Origin: Oryzias latipes
Lineage: Eukaryota > Chordata > Actinopteri > Beloniformes > Adrianichthyidae
NCBI RefSeq assembly: GCF_002234675.1
Contig: NC_019862.2
Location: 23,680,160 to 23,744,159 of the forward strand
Length of the DNA: 64,000 bases
Direction of reading: 5' to 3'
The notes below the pieces were generated by a model, which saw only the letters and a list, made by a program, of their open reading frames with translations, made no database searches and had not been told where the DNA came from. A program made the translations under genes and the position numbers. Positions 44,501-64,000 of this stretch are shown here, in pieces (positions within the stretch are counted from its first letter, which is position 1; the number at the start of each line of letters is the position of its first letter).

Positions 44501-47500
44501 GAATCAGTAGACTCACTTGTGGTTGAATGCCTGATAATTAGAATTCTGTAGTCTTAAGTTTGGCTTTTCTCCTAAGACTCTGACTGGGGTGTACTCCTTT
44601 TTACAACGTGGGCGTGACCTAATTTGTTAGGTCAAAAAACAAAAACACACGTTTTTGTGTGCAACTTAAAATATCTGGTTTGCAATCAATGGTCCACCTG
44701 TGTAGAAAAATGTTAATTCCAAAAGAACACTGAAGGTTTTCGGACAAATGTAGTGGGGTGTCCTCATTTATGCTGAGCACTGTACATGAACGACATAAGA
44801 TCTGAGACAACACCCACCGTCTGGGTGAGCGGCTGCGTCTGTAACGTGGCGACGGTGAGCGGCGAGGTCTGTCGTTGTCACGGTAACTCCGCCTGTGAGG
44901 TTCGGGGGAGTGCAGTCGCTCTGGCTGTGGGCACGGAAAGCAAACACGGAGTTATAACTCCTGCAATGATATTCGGCCAAACCAAGAGATCAACACATCA
45001 TCAAAGGCCGTTACCTTTTCGTCCTCCTCATCTTCTTCCTCACTGCTTTCCACTTCATCCAGGTCTTCCTCCAAAGCGCTGACCCGAGGGTCCAGCATCT
45101 CTGCCTCCTCCAGGACCTGCCTCCTCTGTGACACACAGGAAAGGATACGATGACTTTATGGAGGAAAGGGGTCACTTGTTTGTTTTTACTCAAAAATTCT
45201 CAAAGACAAAACTGTTGTTACATCTTTGTTCATTGTTATTTGTTACTGGATTGGCCGTCACGGGACATACGGCATGACACACAAGCGCCATTACTACACA
45301 TTGAGTCTTCACTTGTTTGGTGAAGAAACGACGAGGTCCAAAGTCCGCAAAGAATTACAAACGGGGACACGATGTATTGCAATGAACCACAAAAATGATG
45401 ACAACAAAATAATTTATTACAAAATAATAAAGGAAACACATTTCAAAGGTTAGTGCTCGCATTTTAATAGAGAGAAATCAGGCTGGGAAGCGTGAGGTGC
45501 AAGTAGCATTGATGTTTATTTTTAATCAATGTTTGATTATTTTATCTTTTAATTTATTGTTTGTGTGTTAGCCTGGGGGCGGTGCTGGCAGTGCAGACTC
45601 TTCCTGCCCCTTCGACTGTTCTCCACTTAATGATGTCACAATGTGAGGACCCGCTCGTTTTCGTGGGTTAGGAGGCGCCGGTGCTCAGAATGCAGATTTT
45701 TAGAGGAATACCCAGAAATGCGTAAACGGATCAAAACACCGCTTTGGGGTTTATAGTGAGAAATAAACATTACAATACACTTAAAAGCTCAAAAACCTGA
45801 TTTTGAATGGTGTAAGCCTTTTAATGAAAAACAAAATCCAAATGGTTACGAATATGATTTGAAACCGATTAAAGTAAATATAAAAACACAAAAAAATTCC
45901 TCTTTCAGACACATTTCTCGGTAACTGTGTAGAAAAACTATTTGCCCTAATTTCATTTCTATCCAATGCTTTCCCCATGAACTAAAACATAAATTTGAGA
46001 CAGACTACAGAGCTTTCGGAAAATATAGACACCCCCCCCAAAAAAAACTGGTCCAGTAGCTTCAATAAAATGTATAACTGACAGTTTTTTTCTTTTAAAG
46101 ATTACAAATTTAAAATGCACTATTTAAAAGATAAAACAAGTATGACATTCTAAATCTACAACTGATAGTTGTACATTACTGTACAACCAATTATGAGTCA
46201 AAGGGGGCTTCTGGGAAGTTACCCACCTGAAGTCGAGGAAGGATGATGTCACACACTCTCTCTGCGTGAAGAAGTTCATCTATGAACTCGTCGACGTGCA
46301 TCAGCTCAAACTCTGCATCAAAAACCAGAAAAATCCATCAACCTAACAGAGCTTCATGAAGGCTTACATGTGTCACTCCTTGTCCAGGTCTGGATCCACA
46401 TGTCAGAGTCCGCTCAAAGGAGGAAGATGCATGAAAGCTCAGTGTGAGTCCAAAAGCATGTGGGAGGAGCAGCAAGGGAGCTTCCATGTTGGAAACCTGA
46501 TCTTTTTCTGTATGCAAGCCAAAAAATGAATAAAGATGAGAAAGATTCTAATCTTCTGTGTCTTACCTCCATTTCTGTTCTGGGTCTTAATCTTTCTGTA
46601 GTCATTGTACAGCGGTTCCAGGTATTTGTAGCAGTCCACGGCGGTGCCGGTCAACCGCATGTACATGGCTCCAAGAAGACGGACATATCTGACAGACGTG
46701 ACACCAAACGGTTATGAAAAAAATCGGAAAAAAAGCTAGAAAGAATTTTTTTGGTCTCTGGTCATTTTCATCTGTTACCATATCTTCAGGGGTTTGAAAA
46801 AGACACATTACAGCACAAAATTTTTCATTAAAAGTGAGAATTAGAGGAAACAAGGTATTTTACTGTTAATTTTATTCCATGTTTATTTGCTTTGTTTATC
46901 TCTTTGTATTCCATATTTTTTAATTTGCATCTAGGCTCATCTTTTATGGTCTTTGTCCCTTTTAAGAAGCTTAAATGCATGAATTACAACAACAACAAAA
47001 ATCAGCATTTGCTTAAGAATTCGTTGATTAGCTTAATTTATGAATATTAGACAGGTTGTTTTCTACTTGACATTTCATAACACAGCAAAAAAAAGTTGAA
47101 GGGTTGTGAAACAATAGATAAAAGGCGATTTTTGATGACCCACTCCACCGAAAATCTTGTTTTTAACATGTTCCTATAGCATTTTCTGATGATGGACATA
47201 TATTAAGAAATTAAGCTCAAAATTGCATTTCTGAGTATTTCTTCATTCAAATTAGCGTGAATTAGTAGCAGACAAAAAAGGCAATTTGAAAAAAAAAACT
47301 TTTAGCTGTGATTTAGAAACAAAGATAAGGGGTTAGGGGTTGGGGCAGGGTTGAGGCTCTTGAGGACCAGGGTTAGCCACCCCTGCGGTATAGCGTGTAA
47401 ACAACTCTTGGTTTTGGATGACGGGAAGGCAATCGGTCTTCCTCTTCACCAACGGTCCCACCTACAACTCAGAGGCAGATTTTTAAAGATTTTTTTACTT

Positions 47501-49109
47501 TTGGCTAAAAAGGGCATAAGGGGTGGTTGAGCAGGTCGGCCAATGATTGAAGGGTCAGGGGTTCAATCCCCACTCCCCCAGTCAACTGTTGTCGTGTCCT
47601 TGGACACGACAACAGTTGACTGTTAAGACACTTAACCTTCTGTGCCTCCAGCGTGGCTCCACTGGTGTGTGAATGCATATGAATGTTGGAGGGGGTGTTG
47701 GCGTGAACTGGCAGCCACGCCGCTGTCAGTCTGCCCCAGGGCAGCCGTGGCTAAATCAGTAGCTTACCATCACCAAGTATGAATGAATAATGGACACATT
47801 GTAAGCGCTTTGAGCGTCTAGAAAAGTGCAGAAAAATCGAATCCATTATTATTATGGTTTATAATCATGGATAAAATACCACCGGAAACCTTCTTGTAAA
47901 TAGATCTAAAGATGATCAGAGTGGGCCTTAAAAGATTTTTCTTTTCTCAAACAAAGAACTTACTTAAAATCTTCATTTTTGATGAACTCCACGATGATGT
48001 CCTTTTCAGGCTGAATCTGAAGCATTTTCAGCGTGAGGCAGAGGAAGGGGGTCGGCTTTATGTTTCCGCCATAAACTCCTCCGACAAACTTCAACTCCAT
48101 GGCTTTGTCGACCACCAGCTCGGCTGCAGATGACAAGAGAAACATGAAATCCTCTGTCTACGAAGCGTCTAAAGATGATTAACATCTATGGTCAATATTG
48201 GACGCTAGTTCAAAAAAAAAAACACACTCTTTTCTTAATTTTAATATCAGACACCACAAGTTGAAAGTGTTGGGGATGTTTAGGATCATTGATATTTATC
48301 TACACTTACCGACTGTGGATCCAGGAAGGTTTTTATTGTTTTACACAAACTGCATATGTAAATAATGTCACTCTCCTCTTTAATGTAAGTGGGAAAGAGT
48401 CATAACAAGGTAAAGCTGTACAAAGTTAACCAGCTACTAAAAAATTCAGATGTTTTCTAAATGATTTTTGGTTTAATGCAATACTTTCACTGCTTCATTA
48501 AATGCAACTTTATTATTTTAATTTAGATGTACTTTTCTATATATTTTAATTTCATTAAAAATATGTATGTAGCCAAAAAGGTTTAGATTTTTGCAAATCA
48601 TTTTAAAACTGTCCACAGAGTGTAAAACTTCCTTAACTTAAGAAACACAAACATACCCAAACAAACATGGGTCTAGAACCGGGCTGTAATTTAATTAAAT
48701 ATTGTTTAGCTCCTAAGACTTATTCTAATCATACAATTCAAACTGACTGTTTTGACATTCTTCATGATCATTCGCTTAGGGGATGTCAGTTAATAACTGC
48801 TAAAAAAAAATGTTATTACAATTATATTATTATAATTGTTTTCAACTGGATATTTGTTTGTTTTCGGGGTTTTTTCTTCACAATAACAACACCGTTGTAA
48901 AGAAGATTTGTAATGAATAACACGAATACGTCGTGCATGCTAACGGGAATGGACATTCATTGCTAGCATGTTTACCCACCGGTGAGACCAAAGCACTCTT
49001 CCTTCCAGTATTTGGATTCGTAAATTCGCGTCCGGATGATTTTCTCCACCAGATATTGCGGGTTGGTTCCGTGTATACTGTTGGCATCTTTGACGGTTCT
49101 GTTCGCCAT
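41040..49109 (-). CDS. PRPF38A: Pre-mRNA-splicing factor 38A
   Basis: Spliceosomal B-complex protein needed for activation; nuclear. Nine coding exons on the minus strand: 49109-48980, 48123-47964, 46688-46567, 46312-46227, 45125-45015, 44924-44818, 41410-41384, 41295-41204, 41092-41040. All have AG/GT borders and compatible phases, giving 295 aa. The PRP38 domain (about residues 1-178) starts MANRTVKDANSIHGTNPQYL and includes KYWKEECFGLTAELVVDKAM, GGVYGGNIKPTPFLCLTLKM and RLTGTAVDCYKYLEPLYNDY. An acidic coiled segment (LEEDLDEVESSEEEDEEDEK) and an Arg-Ser/SP-rich tail follow. It ends at SPER, shorter than the human protein (312 aa), which continues with a Lys-rich end. The intron between exons 6 and 7 holds a Tc1 with two hATs. 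Head-to-head with ORC1. Confidence 0.95.
41473..41567. repeat. Compound (CA)n-(TA)n microsatellite
   Basis: ACACACAC, then about 20 TA units (41499-41538), then ACACAC directly before the Tc1 end. Long V-C-V-Y-I-Y frames here are artefacts. Confidence 0.9.
41856..42729. mobile_element. Non-autonomous hAT nested in the Tc1
   Basis: The ends are CAGATTTTTTTCAACC and GGTTGAAAAACACTG, with GCACAC/GTGTGC blocks just inside. A perfect 8-bp duplication TTCTAGGT lies at 41848-41855 and 42730-42737. It is 874 bp with no transposase. Confidence 0.92.
42894..43710. mobile_element. Second non-autonomous hAT-like element nested in the Tc1
   Basis: Inverted termini CAGCGTTCAAAACCGGTTGT and, inverted, CAGTGTTAGAAATAAGGGGG. 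Both are followed inside by GGTTGTCCGAG and further GGTTGTCC repeats. The flanking TTGACCA / TTGGCCA (42887-42893, 43711-43717) looks like an imperfect target duplication. Exact ends are uncertain by 1-3 bp. Confidence 0.65.
45127..46226. other. PRPF38A intron 4
   Basis: AT-rich intron. Nothing is recognised beyond an A-rich stretch and CCCCCCCCAAAAAAAAC near 46030. Confidence 0.4.
47135..47290. repeat. Dispersed repeat copy in a PRPF38A intron
   Basis: TTTTCTGATGATGGACATAT followed by AAAATTGCATTTCTGAGTAT and AATTAGTAGCAGAC. This is the inverted form of the repeats at 12540-12640 and 40370-40440. Confidence 0.55.
47518..47862 (+). mobile_element. tRNA-derived SINE with L2-like tail
   Basis: The head carries GTGGTTGAGCAGGTCGGCC (A-box-like) and GGGTTCAATCCCC (B-box-like). 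The 3' part is ATTGTAAGCGCTTTGAGCGT and AAAAGTGC, a tail shared with L2-type LINEs, ending in TTATTATTAT. A 44-bp hairpin sits in its middle. Confidence 0.65.
47579..47622. repeat. Perfect 21-bp-arm inverted repeat
   Basis: The left arm 47579-47599 and right arm 47602-47622 are exact complements around TT. The arm contains AACTGTTGTCGTGTCC. Confidence 0.95.
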
Positions 49110-49596
49110 TGCAACAAAACCAGGCTAACTTTCTAGCATGAACAAATAAAAAAAAGCTTGGAGGAAACCTGACCCGGAAACAGATACGTATTGTTTCCGG
49201 CTGTGTGTATCAATAAAGTTTTCACTCGTTACCTTTAGAGGTAGTCCTTTTTTTCTTTTATTATTTCTCGGTTTTGAATTCAAGTCGTGTGGTGTTATTT
49301 TATCTACGTAGTGTACATATATATATTTAAATCTATTGCGAGAATAAATATTTCTACATTGAAATCAAGTGCAGCGCGTTGGTGCAGTTTGATCATCCTA
49401 TCGGTAGGGGGCGGTAAGGCGCGCAATGTGTTATCTGTCTCTGAAGGCTTTTCGCGGGAAATGCGGTTCCCTTCCCTTCGCTTCCCTCGGCTCTTTAAAA
49501 CTCTCTAAAGTCCTGTTTATTTGTCACAAATTAAAATTCTGTTTCATCCTTAAATAACGTCTGCGGTGTTCTTGTGAAGGGATAGAGGAAAGCAGG
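49110..49596. promoter_or_regulatory. Bidirectional promoter of PRPF38A and ORC1
   Basis: 487 bp separate the two start codons. On the ORC1 side TTTTCGCGGGAAA (49449-49461) is a near-ideal E2F site, 136 bp before the ATG. ORC1 is a known E2F target in mammals. On the PRPF38A side a palindrome CCGGAAACA-9 bp-TGTTTCCGG (49174-49200) carries two opposed ETS-like CCGGAA cores. No TATA box is positioned for either gene, as expected for housekeeping genes. Confidence 0.7.
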
Positions 49597-62020
<12,424 letters not shown>

Positions 62021-62767
62021 GTGAGAAAACCCGCATCAGAGCTCCTGTGCAGCAGGAACTGAATGAGCTTTATGCTTCGGTTTAGAGCCAATCTGCTCGT
62101 CCGGAGAGGATTTTCAGAGCAGGGACGGGACCCCCCAGGGGCTCAAAATTGAAAGAGGGCAGCATGTGCAGACATTTGTTTCTTCACACCATTAAGGAAT
62201 TTTAATGTAAAATCTTAAAATAAAATATTTATGTCATATATAATGCACATCAGTGGAAATCAGACTTTATTAACTCTGTTCACAGTAACACGCTACACAC
62301 AAGTGTTCACAGTGTTGACATTTACTGTACCTGTGAAGCTCCGTTCACCGTCACCCTCTGCAAAGCGCGTTCAAGCGGCCACTGCCAGTAAAAAGTCCAT
62401 GTAAACGAACACAAACACACACATTTTGGGCTTCCTTGTTTACAACTTTCACATTCATATGTAGCTCTGCAAGTTTTAATGACCATTTTCAGACTCTTCA
62501 CACAAACGTGTTGCCATTGAACGAACGTTGGCAGCTAAACCAGGGCGAGGACTCGTATTTGGTAAAGACGCGGTGGCAACTCGCCAAAACTCAAACTCTA
62601 GCTGGTTTATCTGTTTTTTTCCCAGACACATTGACGAGCCTGACGACGTCTCCAGTTGTTTCTTAATCCATATCCGCGCTTGCAAGGATGCTAGCGATGA
62701 AGTGAACAGTTTTGTTTCGTGCCTAAATCGCGAGACTAGCACCGCTTTGACATTTCAGGTTCTGCTG
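62021..62767. other. Start of ORC1 intron 12
   Basis: Donor GTGAGA at 62021. Intron DNA in which I recognise no element. Short frames near 62436-62773 lack any family signature. Confidence 0.35.
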
Positions 62768-63240
62768 TGGTGAAGAGAGCGCAGAGCCAGAAAGCGAAGC
62801 TCTCAATTTACCGGTTGATCTATGTTGCAATACTTGCCTGCGGTCATGACCAAAAGACGAGAACCCTGATTACAAGCGGCTGAAATGAGCTTCCTCCGTA
62901 GGGTGGCGGGGCGGTCCCTTAGAGATCGGGTGAGAAGCTCGGTCACCCGCGGAGAGCTCGGAGTAAAACCGCTGCTCCTCCACATCTAAAGGAGCTAGTT
63001 GAGGTGGCTCGGGCATCTAGTTCGGATGCCTCCTGGACGCCTCCCTGGAGAGGTGTTCCGGGCATGTCCCACTGGGCGGAGGCCCCGGGGAAGTCCCAGG
63101 ACACGCTGGAGAGACTATGTCTCTCAGCTGGCCTGGGAACGCCTCTGGGTTCCCCCAGAGGAGCTGGAGGAAGTGGCTGGGGAGAGGGAAGTCTGGGCAT
63201 CTCTGCTCAGTCTGCTGCCCCTGCAACCCGGTCCTGGATA
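62768..63240 (+). mobile_element. LINE C-terminal end in ORC1 intron
   Basis: Interrupted plus-strand coding reads KRAQSQKAKLSIY, then ACGHD, then SFLRRVAGRSLRDRVRSS, and, after frame breaks, LRWLGHLVRMPPGRLPGEVF, RPRGSPRTRWRDYVSQLAWE and WASLLSLLPLQPGPG ending in a stop at 63241. It is a very common fish non-LTR element 3' end. The short tail is followed by AACAACAACAAC. Confidence 0.75.
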
Positions 63241-63241
63241 A

Positions 63242-64000
63242 GTGGAAGAATAACAACAACAACAATATTTGTAATGATAAAATTAAAAAAACACCGAGGG
63301 TTCTGGGGCCCTTTTTAATACAAGGCAAAAAGGGGCCTGTGCTCGGACACCCAAGGCCCTATGTGTGCATGTGCCTGGACAGAAATGCTCTGTGCATGTC
63401 TAGGCATTTGCTCTATGATGATGGCAAAAGGCCTGTGACAGGGTTCTGACTTTTCCCTATCAAAGAGAAGAACCACACGGAGGATGAGAACTTTTGCTAG
63501 ACTTCTGCAGAAGGAGAAGCCCGTCTGTCTCAGCGCAAAGCGTTTGCTGCTGGCTTCAGAAACTCATTCAGAACAAGAATTTCTTTGAATCCTCAGGAGG
63601 TGGAGGTGGTGGCTGTAGTGATGATCTCGAGCTGTCAACGTTTCTCTTAGTTCTGGCTCTGCATTGACTAATGAAACAGATTTTCTTTTCTCAGTCATTT
63701 TGATGTGGCTCACATCTTCACGAAAGCAGCTGTCACCTTGGGTTCACTGTGAGAGTCTGTGTGAATTTGAATTTGTGGTTTTTTGGGGGTAGGACTGGCG
63801 CATAGGAAACCAGGGTTCCATTCTCAGGGGGCCCCAATGAGCTTCATTCAGTCTGGGTCCTTTGGCCAGACCCTTCACGCTGCTCAAGCCTGAAACTAAC
63901 TTAAAACCTTGGATAGCGACGCGAGAATGTTAAACCTGGCAGCCCGAAATGTTCATACGTGCACGCTTACATCGATTTTTCCTTGGAAGCGGTCGCTCAG
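63242..64000. other. ORC1 intron continuing past the window
   Basis: No ORC1 exon (the expected next block begins LDLL after VDE) or other gene is recognised up to the right edge. Confidence 0.4.

Larger units (their letters stand above)
41568..44782 (-). mobile_element. Tc1/mariner transposon carrying two nested hAT elements
   Basis: Terminal repeats CAGTGCACAGCATAAACGA (41568) and its counterpart ending CATTTATGCTGAGCACTG (44782), followed by TA. The left TA is not preserved. Removing the two nested elements leaves about 1.5 kb, the usual Tc1 size. Unit A lacks it, so it entered unit B after the duplication, in the intron between PRPF38A exons 6 and 7. Confidence 0.88.

Noticed and set aside
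62436-62773. Possible extra ORC1 exon or separate small gene
   Set aside because: The translations do not match the expected ORC1 block after VDE and show no family motif.

Overview
This window is vertebrate nuclear DNA and almost certainly from a teleost fish: intron-containing genes, AT-rich introns, and a typical fish mixture of hAT, Tc1, PIF-Harbinger, Gypsy, BEL/Pao and LINE copies. Medaka or a relative would fit, but I cannot prove the species. All coordinates were read by eye.

Four real host genes are seen. Two are interferon-induced IFIT (tetratricopeptide) genes on the plus strand: copy A at 6572-8924 and copy B at 35963-38294. The third is PRPF38A, a spliceosome B-complex factor, on the minus strand in nine coding exons (49109 down to 41040). 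The fourth is ORC1, the large subunit of the origin recognition complex, on the plus strand. Twelve coding exons of ORC1 (49597-62020) are inside and the 3' part lies beyond the right edge. PRPF38A and ORC1 are divergent and share a 487-bp promoter with a strong E2F site. The same neighbour pair exists in human.

A segmental duplication organises the middle. The block IFIT + 3' end of PRPF38A is present twice: unit A about 6263-31219, unit B about 35658-44902. Unit B holds the intact PRPF38A. Unit A holds only a broken 3' stump with its breakpoint inside exon 6. Unit A has been swollen to 25 kb by later insertions: a mag-type Gypsy fragment, a hAT that contains a Harbinger that contains a Gypsy (13124-23320), and a full-length BEL/Pao element (23792-31129). 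Unit B received a Tc1 element with two hATs inside it. Each unit supplies the empty site for insertions in the other.

Left flank (1-5608): a Harbinger-like element with long, nearly identical terminal inverted repeats and subterminal satellite arrays, enclosing a decayed LINE and a broken multi-exon copy of a fish gene family. Between the units (31342-35657) lie a Harbinger deletion derivative, LINE fragments, a MITE and a solo LTR. ORC1 introns carry two hATs, a decayed Tc1 piece, a 100-bp TA tract, and a LINE tail near the right edge.

The most interesting items are the satellite-armed Harbinger family (one member enclosing a gene fragment), an 11-nt self-priming signature in the Gypsy element, the nested-insertion history read against the duplicated units, and a young BEL element that is already broken.
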